Assembly: GCF_000227745.2 (NCBI RefSeq)
Contig: NC_018012.1
Location: 2,969,501-3,033,500, forward strand
Direction of reading: 5' to 3'
DNA: 64,000 nucleotides
From: Thiocystis violascens DSM 198
GTDB lineage: Bacteria; Pseudomonadota; Gammaproteobacteria; Chromatiales; Chromatiaceae
Shown piece by piece: positions 19,445 through 28,802 of the stretch. The translations under genes were made by a program, and so were the position numbers. Below the pieces are notes generated by a model, which was not told where the DNA came from, searched no databases, and saw only the letters and a program-made list of their open reading frames with translations. The first letter of the stretch is position 1. The number at the start of each line of letters is the position of its first letter.

Positions 19445-20698
19445 CTAGCCTAAAAACGCCGCCAGCTCATCGAACCCCAGTTCGCGTTGCTCGCCTTCTT
19501 CGCGCAAGGGTTTGACACCAAAAACGTCGCGTTCCAGTTCCACCTCGCCGAGCACCAGCGCGTAACGCGCACCGCTTTTATCGGCCTTTTTGAACTGGCT
19601 CTTGAAACTGCCGCCGCCACAGTGGGTCATCAACCGCAGTGCGGGAACGGCATCGCGGAGCCGTTCGGCCAGCATCGGGGCGACCTGCTGCGCCCGCTCG
19701 CCGACCGCGACCAGATAGGCATCAACCGGCGGCTCGGCGGCGTGTCCGGCGAGCTCCAGAAGCTCCACCAAACGCTCCAGTCCCATCGCAAAGCCGACCG
19801 CCGGCGTGGACCGACCGCCGAGCTGTTCGACCAGACCGTCGTAGCGACCGCCCGCGCAGACGGTGCCCTGGGCGCCCAGATCGTCGGTGATCCACTCGAA
19901 GACGGTGCGATTGTAATAATCCAGTCCGCGCACCAGACGCGGGTTCACCAGATAGTCGACACCGGCCTCGTCGAGCCCGTGGCGGATCCGCTCGAAATGG
20001 CCGCGGGTCGCCTCGCCCAGATGGTCCATCAGCGAGGGCGCGGCGGCGACGATCTTCTGGGTCTGGGGGTTTTTGGAATCCAGAACGCGCAGCGGGTTGG
20101 TGTGCAGCCGCTTGCAACTGTCCGCGTCGAGCTGATCGGCATGGGCGCCGAGATAGGCGACCAATTGCTCGCGATAGGCCAGACGTTCGTCCGGATCGCC
20201 GAGCGAATTGATCTCCAGCCGAAATCCATTGAGACCGAGGGTGCGCCACAGACGCGCCGTCAGCAGGATCATTTCCAGGTCGATGTCGGGGCCGTCCAGA
20301 CCGAAGACCTCGACCCCGATCTGATGGAACTGCCGATAGCGCCCGCGCTGCGGACGCTCGTAGCGGAACATGGGGCCGCGATACCAGAGCCGCTGGGGCT
20401 GGACCAGCAAACCGTGCTCGATGGCCGCGCGCACGCAGCTTGCCGTCCCCTCCGGGCGCAGACTCAGGCTGTCGCCGTTGCGATCCTCGAAGCTGTACAT
20501 CTCCTTTTCGACGATATCGGTCACCTCGCCGATGGAGCGCTTGAACAGGTCCGTCACCTCGACCAGCGGGGTGCGGATCTCCGCGTAGCCGTAACCGGAG
20601 AGCACCTGGCGCGCCGTGTCCTCGATCCGATGCCAGATCGCGATGCGTTCGGGCAGGATGTCATGCATCCCCCGGATGGCTTGGATGTGTTTAGTCAT
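19445..20698 (-). CDS. hisS: Histidyl-tRNA synthetase
   Basis: 417 residues, class II synthetase. Motif 1 is around [15 protein letters not shown], motif 2 is [17 protein letters not shown], and motif 3 is [14 protein letters not shown] near residue 310. The histidine-specific loop [15 protein letters not shown] (~255-270) is present, as is the C-terminal anticodon-binding domain ([15 protein letters not shown] onward). It lies between the rodZ-like gene (6-base gap) and yfgM, the common gammaproteobacterial order. Confidence 0.97.
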   Translation of the reverse strand: MTKHIQAIRGMHDILPERIAIWHRIEDTARQVLSGYGYAEIRTPLVEVTDLFKRSIGEVTDIVEKEMYSFEDRNGDSLSLRPEGTASCVRAAIEHGLLVQPQRLWYRGPMFRYERPQRGRYRQFHQIGVEVFGLDGPDIDLEMILLTARLWRTLGLNGFRLEINSLGDPDERLAYREQLVAYLGAHADQLDADSCKRLHTNPLRVLDSKNPQTQKIVAAAPSLMDHLGEATRGHFERIRHGLDEAGVDYLVNPRLVRGLDYYNRTVFEWITDDLGAQGTVCAGGRYDGLVEQLGGRSTPAVGFAMGLERLVELLELAGHAAEPPVDAYLVAVGERAQQVAPMLAERLRDAVPALRLMTHCGGGSFKSQFKKADKSGARYALVLGEVELERDVFGVKPLREEGEQRELGFDELAAFLG

Positions 20699-20704
20699 GC
20701 TTGG

Positions 20705-21757
20705 TCATCGCGGGTTCTGTGGATCCAGCGTAAAGCGCGCCACGTTGCCACGCGAACGGCCGATGAGATCGAAGGCGTTTCCGCCGAGCGTCATCCGGGT
20801 TGCCGAGGCGTTGCCGATGACGAACTTATAGGGCGGCTGGCCTTCCAATACGCGACGGTCGCCCTCGCGCATCTCCCCGTTGAGCACGACATTTCCATCG
20901 CTGCCCATGACGCTGACCCAGGAGGTGCCGGTGAATTCGAGCACGACCTCGGTCGCGCTGGCGGGAGTGACGACAGCGGTTTCGGGCTCCTCGGCGGTGT
21001 CAGCGACTCCCGCAGCCTCTGGCCGCAACGGCCCTGGCACGCCACCAGATTGCGCCAAAACAGGCTCGGGCGCGGTTAGCGGGGTTGGCGTTGAAGTCGT
21101 CAGCGAGACCGGAATCGGGGTCGGTGCGTCGGACTCGGTGGTATCGGCGGGCGCCGTCGTCGGCTGCTCGGCGAGGACCGGCTCCGCGGCGCCTGGTTCG
21201 GGCGCATCGAACTCGGTGGCCGGGGACGCCTCGTCTCGGCCCTGCTCCTCCTCCGCCGCCGCCATCTGGCTTTGGGCTTGGCCGAACAGCGATTGCAGCC
21301 AATCCGAGCTGAATCCCACTCCCTGGTCGGCGCGATTCTGCCACCACAGAGTCAACGTGACGATCGCCGCGCCAGCAATGGCCAAACCGATCAGACGCCC
21401 CCGAAGGTTTCCGGGTTGGCGATCGCGACGTGCCCCCTGCGTTTGGACGACCTGCGTCATCCGATGATCGGCCTGCGGAGTCGCGGCATAGTAAGCGTTG
21501 ACGATCGAGGTCGGGTCGAGCCCGATCAAACGCGCGTAATTTCTCAGGTATCCGGCGACATAGACCGGGGCAGGAAGCGCGTCGTAGCGATCCTGCTCAA
21601 GCGCTTCCACAACATCGTTGCGTAAATGGAGTTGCGTGGCAATGCGCTCGATCTCGATTCCGCGCGACTGGCGCTGCACCCGCAACCGCCGGCCGGGACT
21701 CTCGACGAGATCGACGACCTTGCGATCGTCCGAATCATTGGCTGTCATTTGGTTCAT
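20705..21757 (-). CDS. RodZ-like membrane helix-turn-helix protein
   Basis: 350 residues. A Cro/xenobiotic-type HTH (~20-85, LRVQRQSRGIEIERIATQL...YVAGYLRNYARLIGLDP) is followed by a basic stretch and one membrane segment (~122-140). A long Pro/Thr/Ala/Glu-rich periplasmic linker leads to a C-terminal DUF4115 beta-domain (~265-350). RodZ links MreB filaments to the cell-wall synthesis machinery and affects rod shape; the gene position between pilW and hisS matches rodZ in E. coli and relatives. The linker is longer and more low-complexity than average. Confidence 0.9.
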   Translation of the reverse strand: MNQMTANDSDDRKVVDLVESPGRRLRVQRQSRGIEIERIATQLHLRNDVVEALEQDRYDALPAPVYVAGYLRNYARLIGLDPTSIVNAYYAATPQADHRMTQVVQTQGARRDRQPGNLRGRLIGLAIAGAAIVTLTLWWQNRADQGVGFSSDWLQSLFGQAQSQMAAAEEEQGRDEASPATEFDAPEPGAAEPVLAEQPTTAPADTTESDAPTPIPVSLTTSTPTPLTAPEPVLAQSGGVPGPLRPEAAGVADTAEEPETAVVTPASATEVVLEFTGTSWVSVMGSDGNVVLNGEMREGDRRVLEGQPPYKFVIGNASATRMTLGGNAFDLIGRSRGNVARFTLDPQNPR

Positions 21758-21771
21758 GGCAATACGGACCC

Positions 21772-22551
21772 CTAGAACTCTCGGGTTTTGGGCGCTTGAG
21801 GGAAATTGGTTTTCAGCATCTGATCGAAATACGCAGCGCGCTTGCGGTTGCCGAGTTGACGCTCGACCTGTGCTCCGACCAAGAGCGCGTGATAGGCCGT
21901 TGCCGGCGTGCGCACCGTGTTCGGCTCGAAATACCGATCCAGATAGCCCTTCGCGGTCTTCGCGTCGCCGCCTTTGTACTCGAGCTCGGCCAGCCTGGCC
22001 AGCGCGGGACCGAAATTCGGATTCGCGGCGATGGCCGCGCGATAATACTCCTTGGCCTTGCTGGCATTGCCCGCGCTAGCGGCACAGTTGCCAGCGTTGG
22101 TCATGGCGATCCAGGGGGTCGCGTAGAGCGGGTTCGCCAGCGCTTTTTTAAATTGTTCATCGGCCTCCGCGTAACGCTTCTGACGGCACTCGTAGGAACC
22201 GTAGGCATAACGGACATCCGAATTATTGGGCGAGAGCTTCAACGCCTTTTCATAGTGCTGCCGGGCACGCTCGGCCTGCCCGATTTCCTCGTAGAGAAAC
22301 GCCACCCAGACGTGGGCGCGCGGATATTTCGCGTCGGCCTCGATAGCCTGCTGGGCGCGCCGAAAGGCGACCTCGGTCTGACCGCGGTTGTAGTATTCCT
22401 CGGCCATGCGGACGTAAAGCTCGGCAGGGCTGTCCTCGGGATCCAATCCGAGCGACTCGTCGTTTTGCTGGATGGTTTTCTTGCCGCCGCAACCGGCCAG
22501 CAGGAGGCAGAGCCCGACGATCATGACGGATTGAAGCGGGTGACGGTTCAT
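21772..22551 (-). CDS. pilW: Type IV pilus biogenesis lipoprotein PilW/PilF
   Basis: 259 residues. Lipobox L-A-G-C with cysteine at about residue 21. The rest is a chain of TPR repeats ([23 protein letters not shown]..., [30 protein letters not shown]..., and more). In Pseudomonas and Neisseria this outer-membrane lipoprotein is the pilotin that places the PilQ secretin. The start overlaps the rlmN stop by 4 bases, so the two are coupled; rlmN-pilW-rodZ-hisS is the conserved order. Confidence 0.93.
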   Translation of the reverse strand: MNRHPLQSVMIVGLCLLLAGCGGKKTIQQNDESLGLDPEDSPAELYVRMAEEYYNRGQTEVAFRRAQQAIEADAKYPRAHVWVAFLYEEIGQAERARQHYEKALKLSPNNSDVRYAYGSYECRQKRYAEADEQFKKALANPLYATPWIAMTNAGNCAASAGNASKAKEYYRAAIAANPNFGPALARLAELEYKGGDAKTAKGYLDRYFEPNTVRTPATAYHALLVGAQVERQLGNRKRAAYFDQMLKTNFPQAPKTREF

Positions 22552-23645
22552 CCGGTCGCCACCCTGGGGCCGGCCTCGACCACCACCCGACCGAGCCGAC
22601 GCGTGCGGTCTTCCACCCGACCGACCAACTGCCCGCAGGCGGCGGCGATCTCGTCGCCGCGCGTCTTGCGCGTCATCGCAAAGATCCCCGCGCGCGTGAG
22701 CCGCAGGCGGAACGCCTCGATGCGCTCGGGGGGCGAGGTGCCGAAGTCGCTCCCGGCGAAGGGATTGAAGGGTATCAGATTGAGCTTGGACGGAATGCCT
22801 TCGAGCAGACGAATCAGTTGCTTGGCGTGCGCGAGACTGTCATTGATGCCGTCGAGCATGACGTACTCCCAGGTGACTTTGCGGCGCTTGTCCTGACCAA
22901 TATAGGCTTTGCACGCGGGCAGCAGTTCGGCCAGCGGGTATTTGCGGTTGATCGGAACCAACTGATCGCGCAGCGCGTCGTTCGGCGCATGCAGCGAGAC
23001 GGCCAGCGAGACGTCGCTGACCTCGCGCAGCCGATAGATGTTCGGCACGATGCCGGAGGTGCTCAGCGTCACCCGCTGCTTGGCCAGCATATAGGCGAGA
23101 TCGTCCTGCATGATGTCCATGGCCTTGACCACGGACTCGAAATTGGCGAGCGGCTCGCCCATGCCCATCATCACCACGTTGGTCGGCGGTTTGTCGAGCT
23201 GGCGCGCGGCATGCCAGACCTGACCGATGATCTCGCTCACGGCCAGGTTGCGATTGAAGCCCTGCCGGGCCGTCGCGCAGAAGGCGCACTCCAGCGCACA
23301 ACCCACTTGCGAGGAGACGCAGATGGTGCTGCGCCGTCCTTCGGGGATGAAGACGGTCTCGATGCGCTGTCCGTCATGAAGTTCCATGATCCATTTGATG
23401 GTGCCGTCTTCGGAGGGATGGGCCTCGACGATGCGCGGCAAACGGATCTCCACGGTCTCGCGCAGGGTTTCGCGCAACGACCGGGAAAGATCGGTCATGG
23501 CGTCGAACTCGACGACGCCATGCTTGTGAACCCACTTGAACAGATTGCGTCCATGAAACGCCTTGACGCCCAGCCCGACGACCAGCGCCTCGCAGTCGGC
23601 GAGGTTCAGATTCAGCAGGTTGGGCTTGGTTCCGGCGGTCGTCAT
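22548..23645 (-). CDS. rlmN: 23S rRNA (A2503)/tRNA methyltransferase RlmN
   Basis: 365 residues, radical SAM enzyme that makes 2-methyladenosine at A2503 of 23S rRNA and A37 of some tRNAs. The iron-sulfur motif CALECAFC places cysteines at 116, 120 and 123. The [11 protein letters not shown] segment (SAM binding) and a C-terminal cysteine in AACGQL (the methyl-transfer or resolving cysteine) are present. Start ATG 23645 ([14 protein letters not shown]); the longer frame upstream overlaps ndk and is rejected. It follows ndk closely. Confidence 0.96.
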   Translation of the reverse strand: MTTAGTKPNLLNLNLADCEALVVGLGVKAFHGRNLFKWVHKHGVVEFDAMTDLSRSLRETLRETVEIRLPRIVEAHPSEDGTIKWIMELHDGQRIETVFIPEGRRSTICVSSQVGCALECAFCATARQGFNRNLAVSEIIGQVWHAARQLDKPPTNVVMMGMGEPLANFESVVKAMDIMQDDLAYMLAKQRVTLSTSGIVPNIYRLREVSDVSLAVSLHAPNDALRDQLVPINRKYPLAELLPACKAYIGQDKRRKVTWEYVMLDGINDSLAHAKQLIRLLEGIPSKLNLIPFNPFAGSDFGTSPPERIEAFRLRLTRAGIFAMTRKTRGDEIAAACGQLVGRVEDRTRRLGRVVVEAGPRVATG

Positions 23646-23658
23646 GGACGGTGGCCTG

Positions 23659-24087
23659 TTAGCGGGTGCGTGGGCAAACGCCTTCCGGGAAGAAGAAGGC
23701 AATTTCGACTTCCGCCGTCTCCGGGGCATCCGAGCCATGCGCGGCGTTTTCGGTGAAGGAGTCGGCGAAATCCGCGCGGATGGTGCCGGGCGCGGCATTG
23801 GCCGGATTGGTGGCGCCCATGATGTCGCGGTTCTTGGCGACGGCGTCCTCGCCTTCCAGCACCTGGACCATGACCGGGCCGGAGGTCATGAAACCAACCA
23901 GTTCCTCGAAGAACGGCTTGCCCTGATGAATGGCATAAAAGGCGGAGGCCTGTTCGCGGCTCAGGTGCAGCATGCGCGCGGCGACGATCTTCAGACCGGC
24001 GGCCTCGAAGCGGCTCAGGATGGCGCCAATGGCGTCCTTGGCGACGGCATTGGGTTTGATAATGGAAAGGGTGCGCTCTGTGGCCAT
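23659..24087 (-). CDS. ndk: Nucleoside diphosphate kinase
   Basis: 142 residues. Transfers the gamma phosphate of ATP to NDPs by a phospho-histidine. The active-site segment [11 protein letters not shown] has the catalytic histidine at residue 117, and the N-terminus [16 protein letters not shown] is typical. Start ATG 24087, GGAG upstream. First gene of the ndk-rlmN-pilW-rodZ-hisS-yfgM-bamB-der run; the bases upstream are shared with the divergent phoX promoter region. Confidence 0.97.
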   Translation of the reverse strand: MATERTLSIIKPNAVAKDAIGAILSRFEAAGLKIVAARMLHLSREQASAFYAIHQGKPFFEELVGFMTSGPVMVQVLEGEDAVAKNRDIMGATNPANAAPGTIRADFADSFTENAAHGSDAPETAEVEIAFFFPEGVCPRTR

Positions 24088-24240
24088 GCGGGCTCCGGAT
24101 CGGGCGTTGAAGGAGGCGTCGGAAATCGACAAGGGCGAGTGATGAGCGATCCCGCCCGCTTGATGCATGGCGGACGGGTCGTCGTCGTTCGGATCGAATC
24201 AATCGCCAAGTTTAGCGTTAGCGACTGTACCGGGCAATGC

Positions 24241-24279
24241 CAGTCATCCCATTGTCTCTGCCCGTCATGATTCGGTCAC
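24241..24279 (+). promoter_or_regulatory. Pho box array upstream of the phosphatase gene
   Basis: CCGTCAT (24262-24268), spacer GATT and CGGTCAC (24273-24279) match the PhoB consensus of two CTGTCAY-like repeats 11 bases apart with one mismatch each. Upstream, CAGTCAT (24241-24247) and a poorer TTGTCTC (24252-24258) continue the 10-11 base periodicity, so up to four half-sites may be present. The best pair lies 127 bases before the phoX start codon. No convincing -10 was found at the usual distance. Regulation by PhoB/phosphate limitation is inferred. Confidence 0.65.
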
Positions 24280-24405
24280 TGAATCTTCACGGTTTCCTGA
24301 TCCGTTTTTCATGTCGCTTTTTTAGGATGGGGGGCCAATGCTCGGTTGCACGGCCTGTTCCGGCTCAAGCCATCAGATTTATCACTCATGTCAGGAAAAC
24401 AATTC

Positions 24406-26253
24406 ATGAATCAGTCGTTCAACAAAACCCTGTGCAGCCTGCCTGCCTTACTGCTGGCGCTCGGCTGCACACAGACATCCGCGGATCTGGGAAGTCTGGA
24501 GTTTTCCGAAGTCACGGTTCCAGTGACGCAGGATGAAAAACGCGAGATTCGCGCATCCGATTCCGTCGTCATCCAGGGTACGACTCATGACATCGGATAT
24601 CGGGATCTGGTGCGGACCAATCAGCGCCTGCCGCTGCTCGGCGGCGAGAAGGGCCAGTTCGAGACCTTCGGCCTGCTGAAAGACATGGATGGCCAGCCGC
24701 TCCGGCAAGAAGACGGCAGCCCCTGGATCTGCACCAATGGCTCGGGACCGGATCACACCTCGCTGCTGAAATACGGCTCGGATCTGTTTGCCGTGACCCA
24801 GTTGGAATGCAGCGTGGGCGGCGCCTATGTCACCAAGCTAGCGCAGGATAAGAGCGGCAATCTGTCCGCCGTTGCCACGCGCTCGGTGGATTTTTCGGAT
24901 GAATTCGGAACCTATGTCAATTGCGCCGGCATGACCACGCCCTGGGGCACGCACCTGGGTTCCGAGGAATACGAACCGCCCATGGCGATCATGAACCTGC
25001 GGGCCGAAAACCGCGCCTGGTTCGACGATCCGACCTGGCACGATGCGCATATCCAGGGCATCGCGGACTACAACAAGGTCGAGAACACCGCCGCCAACGC
25101 CGCCTATCTGGGGTATTACTTTGGCTGGACGCCCGAGATCAAGGTGACTTCCGGCGATGGCGCGCACACCGTGACCAAGCATTACGCCATGGGTCGCTTC
25201 GCGCATGAACTGGCCTATGTCATGCCCGACAACCGTACTGTCTACCTCTCCGACGACGGTCCCAATGTCGGTCTGTTCATGTTCGTCGCCGATCGTCCGC
25301 GGAATCTGAGCGCTGGCACCCTCTATGCCGCGCGCTGGGAGCAGACCTCCGGAGAAGGCCCGGGCAGCGCCGATATCGAGTGGATCAGTCTTGGGCACGC
25401 CACCAATGACGAAATCCGCGCCGCTCTCGAAAACAAAACGACCTTCGCCGATCTTTTCGAGCGCGCCGAACCGCTCGATGCGGCAGCGGGAACCTGCCCA
25501 GACGGCTTTACCAGCACCAATACCTACGATGAAGGCCTGCTCTGCACCCGCCTGAAAAACGGCAAGAACAAGCTGGCATCGCGTCTGGAGACCCGTCTCT
25601 ATGCCGCGCACCTGGGGGCGACCACCGAGTTCCGCAAGGAAGAAGGCCTGACCTACAACCCGGACGACAAGGTGCTCTACGTCGCTATGAGCGAGCTACG
25701 TTACGGCATGATGGATGGCGATGACCGGGACATCGGCGGCCCCAACCACATTCGGCTGGATACGGTGAACAAGTGCGGCGCGGTCTATGGCATGGATGTC
25801 AAGCGGCGGGTCAAGGACAGCCGTGGCAAGCTGATCGACAGCGATTATGTCGCCCACAATATGTATGGCGTCGTGGTGGGAACGCCGAAGGATTACACCG
25901 GCACCGAACTGTCCGAAAACACCTGCGATGTCGACGGGATCGCCTCCCCGGACAATGTGACTTACCTTCCCAAATACAAATCGCTGGTCATCGGCGAAGA
26001 CACCAGCGGCCACCAAAACGATGCCGTCTGGAGCTACGACCTCCATACCAGCGAACTGACCCGCATCGCCACCACGCCCTTTGGCGCGGAGACCACGTCG
26101 CCGTTCTGGCATACCAATATCAATGGCTTCGGCTACCTGACGCTGGTGACCCAGCACCCTTACGGCGAATCGGATGCCGATCAGGCCGCGAGTCCGGATG
26201 ACAAGGAGTCGCACATCGGCTACATCGGACCCTTCCCGCGCCTCGACCAATAG
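24406..26253 (+). CDS. phoX: PhoX-family (DUF839) phosphatase, predicted lipoprotein
   Basis: 615 residues. DUF839/PhoX alkaline phosphatases hydrolyse phosphomonoesters with an iron-calcium centre. The cofactor segment NCAGMTTPWGTHLGSEEYE holds cysteine 173 and glutamates 187-189, as in PhoX. RKEEGLTYNPDDKVLYVAM and the D-rich DDRDIGGPNH also fit. The signal ends in A-L-G-C (cysteine 21), so the protein should be a lipoprotein, and there is no twin-arginine motif, unlike the Tat-exported PhoX type. Start ATG 24406 after AGGAAA; ATG 24388 is the alternative. A Pho box precedes it. The two-haem lipoprotein gene follows, after a hairpin. The substrate is not shown by the sequence. Confidence 0.87.
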   Translation: MNQSFNKTLCSLPALLLALGCTQTSADLGSLEFSEVTVPVTQDEKREIRASDSVVIQGTTHDIGYRDLVRTNQRLPLLGGEKGQFETFGLLKDMDGQPLRQEDGSPWICTNGSGPDHTSLLKYGSDLFAVTQLECSVGGAYVTKLAQDKSGNLSAVATRSVDFSDEFGTYVNCAGMTTPWGTHLGSEEYEPPMAIMNLRAENRAWFDDPTWHDAHIQGIADYNKVENTAANAAYLGYYFGWTPEIKVTSGDGAHTVTKHYAMGRFAHELAYVMPDNRTVYLSDDGPNVGLFMFVADRPRNLSAGTLYAARWEQTSGEGPGSADIEWISLGHATNDEIRAALENKTTFADLFERAEPLDAAAGTCPDGFTSTNTYDEGLLCTRLKNGKNKLASRLETRLYAAHLGATTEFRKEEGLTYNPDDKVLYVAMSELRYGMMDGDDRDIGGPNHIRLDTVNKCGAVYGMDVKRRVKDSRGKLIDSDYVAHNMYGVVVGTPKDYTGTELSENTCDVDGIASPDNVTYLPKYKSLVIGEDTSGHQNDAVWSYDLHTSELTRIATTPFGAETTSPFWHTNINGFGYLTLVTQHPYGESDADQAASPDDKESHIGYIGPFPRLDQ

Positions 26254-26274
26254 CCTGATCGCGGGACTTCATGA

Positions 26275-26316
26275 GGGCGCGCGGCGATCGCATCCCGCGC
26301 GCCCATTTTCATTTTT
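26275..26316 (+). terminator. Terminator-like hairpin between phoX and the haem lipoprotein gene
   Basis: GGGCGCGCGG (26275-26284) pairs perfectly with CCGCGCGCCC (26295-26304) around a 10-base loop, followed by ATTTTCATTTTT. The T-run is interrupted, so read-through is likely and the element may only lower expression of the next gene, whose AAGGAG starts right behind it. Confidence 0.6.
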
Positions 26317-26330
26317 AAGGAGTCACTCCG

Positions 26331-28028
26331 ATGAAACGGCCATGTCCATTGACCATGACAGGAACAGGCGGGCATCTCTTCCTGTTGTGCGTCCTGCTCG
26401 TTTCCGGCTGCGGGTTTTCCAGCGCACGGGCGGAGTCGGATGCGCCTCACCCCGATCTGACCGACACCCGCATCGAAAATCTCACGGCCTACATCAGCTC
26501 TCAGTGCTATACCAAGACCGAGGATGCGACAGGCAAGGTCTTCAACCCCTGTTTCACCTGTCACACCCGCGGCCGGATCCCGACCTACCTGGACGACAGC
26601 GACCTTCAGCAGAACTACAGTCTGCCCGAAGCCGCACTGCAAAACCCCTGGCGCAATCTGTTCGTCGACCGCCGCGCCGAGGTGGCCGCGATCGGCGATG
26701 CCGAGATTCTCGACTACGTCCGCACCGATAATTATCGCGACGCGACCGGACGTATTCCGCTGGCCGAGACGCTGGCCGGCGAATTGCCCGCGAACTGGGA
26801 TCATCAGGGCGATGGCCGCTGGGACGGCTACATTCCCGACGCCTTGTTCCAGTTCGACGACCAGGGTTTCGACCGCGATCCCGCGGGCGTCTATACCGGC
26901 TGGCGGGCCTTCTCCTATTACCCCTTTCCGGGCACCTTCTGGCCCACCAACGGCTCGACCGACGACGTGCTCATCCGCCTGTCCGCCCCCTTTCGGGAAA
27001 ACCGCGAGGGCCAATTCGATCCGCTGGTCTACCGGACCAACCTGGCCATCGTCGAAGCGCTGGTCCGGCGTCAGGACATAATGATCGACCCGGTCGACGA
27101 ATCCAGCCTGGGTGTCGATCTGGACAAGGATGGTCAACTTGCCGAGGCGCGAACGGTGAAGTTCGATTGGGCGCCCCTGGAGCAGCGCTTCATGTCCTAT
27201 GTCGGGCGGGCGGGCGAACTGCAGAAAGCGGGTCAGATTCATCTCGCCGCCGGACTCTTCCCCGAGGGCACGGAGTTCCTGCACAGCGTGCGCTATATCG
27301 ACCTGGACGAGCAGGGCGAGGTGCGTCTGGCGCCACGCATGAAGGAGCTGAGATACGCCCGCAAATCGTCCTGGTACACCTATTCCGAACTGAAAGGCAT
27401 CAATGATCGGGAGGGTGCCGAACGGGCCCTGGACGCGGACATCCTGAAATCGGTACCGGGCGATTTCGAGCGCGGTCTGTTTTCGCAGGGCTGGGTCTAT
27501 CAGGGATTCATCGAAGACAGCGCGGGGAATCTGCGGCCCCAATCCCAGGAGGAATCGCTTTTCTGCATTGGTTGTCACGGCGGCATCGGGGCGACCACGG
27601 ACACCATTTTTTCCTATCCCCGCCGACTGTCTCATGACGCCTATCGGCAGGGTTGGTATCACTGGAGTCAGCAGGGTCTACGCGGCATTCCCGAGCCGCG
27701 TCTGGCCGATGGCACCCACGAGTACAGCCGCTATCTGGAAGCCAATGGCGCGGGCGACGAATTTCGCGCCAACACCGAGGTCATCGAACGCTTTTTCGAC
27801 GAACAGGGTCAATTGAGACCGGATCTTGTCGAGGCGTTGCACCAGGACATCGGACTGCTGTTGCTGCCGTCGGCGGAACGCGCCCTGGCACTCAACAAGG
27901 CGTATCGGGTAATCGTGCAGGAGCAGTCATTCGACCAAGGCCGGGACGCCACCAGCGTTCCGCCGGCGAATGTCCATGAATCGGTCATTCAGAACCAGGC
28001 GACTGGCGTGGCGAGACCGGTTCTATAA
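26331..28028 (+). CDS. Two-haem c-type cytochrome lipoprotein
   Basis: 565 residues; I do not recognise a named family. The signal ends in V-S-G-C (cysteine 27), so it should be lipid-anchored in the periplasm. Two CxxCH motifs are far apart: PCFTCHT (73-77) and FCIGCHG (412-416). Asp-rich loops DLDKDGQL (263-270) and DLDEQGEV (324-331) look like calcium or EF-hand-like sites. The middle is aromatic-rich (WRAFSYYPFPGTFWPTNG). ATG 26331 follows AAGGAG. It sits directly behind phoX on the same strand and probably shares its Pho-box promoter, so a role in phosphate-limited growth or electron transfer linked to the phosphatase is possible but unproven. Confidence 0.8.
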   Translation: MKRPCPLTMTGTGGHLFLLCVLLVSGCGFSSARAESDAPHPDLTDTRIENLTAYISSQCYTKTEDATGKVFNPCFTCHTRGRIPTYLDDSDLQQNYSLPEAALQNPWRNLFVDRRAEVAAIGDAEILDYVRTDNYRDATGRIPLAETLAGELPANWDHQGDGRWDGYIPDALFQFDDQGFDRDPAGVYTGWRAFSYYPFPGTFWPTNGSTDDVLIRLSAPFRENREGQFDPLVYRTNLAIVEALVRRQDIMIDPVDESSLGVDLDKDGQLAEARTVKFDWAPLEQRFMSYVGRAGELQKAGQIHLAAGLFPEGTEFLHSVRYIDLDEQGEVRLAPRMKELRYARKSSWYTYSELKGINDREGAERALDADILKSVPGDFERGLFSQGWVYQGFIEDSAGNLRPQSQEESLFCIGCHGGIGATTDTIFSYPRRLSHDAYRQGWYHWSQQGLRGIPEPRLADGTHEYSRYLEANGAGDEFRANTEVIERFFDEQGQLRPDLVEALHQDIGLLLLPSAERALALNKAYRVIVQEQSFDQGRDATSVPPANVHESVIQNQATGVARPVL

Positions 28029-28061
28029 GGCGATTTCCGAAAAAACCACGTCATTCGCCCC

Positions 28062-28110
28062 GCCTGAAGCCCTTCCTGGTTCGAAGGCCTCACCACGAAC
28101 GGCTTCAGGC
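28062..28110. repeat. Shortened palindromic repeat, possible bidirectional terminator
   Basis: Arms GCCTGAAGCC (28062-28071) and GGCTTCAGGC (28101-28110) pair perfectly. The centre, with GGTTCGA and CACCACGAACGG, is recognisable as the core of the element at 60458-60524 with its middle deleted. It lies between convergent genes (haem lipoprotein and fdxB), where a strong hairpin would serve both transcripts, although no long U-tract follows. Confidence 0.6.
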
Positions 28111-28139
28111 TCCCGCGACAGCTTTAGCGATGGCGAGGG

Positions 28140-28448
28140 TCAAGCGGCCATGGCCTGCGGCTCGTGCGAGAGACAGTCTTTCGGACAGACCTTGGAGCAG
28201 GCCTGACAGCCGATGCAGTCGAGCTGGTCCTTGAGATTCATCACCATGCCGGGTGCTTCGTCAAAATCGTCATCGTCGCTCTCGATGTCGTCGAGGTCGA
28301 GATCCTCGCGATCGATCAGCTCGAAGACATCGCGCGGACAGACTTTGTAACAGCGGCCACAGCCGATGCAGTTGTTCTGGTTGATGCCGATGACGAACGC
28401 GGGCGTCCATTCGACTCCGCCGCGCGTGACACCTGTGATGATGGACAT
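28140..28448 (-). CDS. fdxB: Nif-associated ferredoxin III (2[4Fe-4S])
   Basis: 102 residues. Two classical cluster motifs, CIGCGRCYKVCP (cysteines 27, 30, 33, 37) and CIGCQACSKVCP (78, 81, 84, 88), are separated by an acidic D/E-rich insert (~48-64) typical of nif-specific ferredoxin III. The N-terminus MSIITGVTRGG is the family start. ATG 28448 after GGAG; a long in-frame extension is rejected. Last gene of the nif run; in related diazotrophs this ferredoxin supplies electrons for nitrogenase or FeMo-cofactor synthesis. Confidence 0.9.
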   Translation of the reverse strand: MSIITGVTRGGVEWTPAFVIGINQNNCIGCGRCYKVCPRDVFELIDREDLDLDDIESDDDDFDEAPGMVMNLKDQLDCIGCQACSKVCPKDCLSHEPQAMAA

Positions 28449-28569
28449 GATGGTTCTCCAGGGTTGTATAACTGAGTGGTCAGTGGTCGGCAAGGGTTTT
28501 CCCGGTCGGGAAAGCCAGGAGCGACATGGGTCGACGCGCGGCAGGCATCGGCTGAAATTTCGGGATCGC

Positions 28570-28782
28570 TTAACCCTCAGCCTCGGCCGCCTTGAGCTTG
28601 GCCACAGCCTCGGCCCAGGCCCGACAGGCGTCGTAGGTGGACTGGGCGATGCCAGGGATTTCCTCATAGGCGGCGGGCAGGCGGTCTTCCACCAGGTCGT
28701 GCATCTCGCTGGCCTTTTCGCTGGCGATCCGCTTGGCTTTGCTGACGGCCTTTTCAAGAGCCTTGATATCTTCAGGGGTCAT
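28570..28782 (-). CDS. NifX-associated small helical protein (DUF683)
   Basis: 70 residues, almost all helical (TPEDIKALEKAVSKAKRIASEKASEMHDLVEDRLPAAYEEI). This is the DUF683 / CCE_0567-like protein commonly coded beside nifX and DUF269 in nif clusters; a cyanobacterial relative has been described as a metal-binding helical hairpin. Start ATG 28782 (MTPEDIKALEK) just behind AGGATCGAGAGA; upstream frame extensions are not supported. It lies between the DUF269 gene and fdxB. Exact function unknown. Confidence 0.82.
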   Translation of the reverse strand: MTPEDIKALEKAVSKAKRIASEKASEMHDLVEDRLPAAYEEIPGIAQSTYDACRAWAEAVAKLKAAEAEG

Positions 28783-28802
28783 TCTCTCGATCCTCGCATC
28801 GT

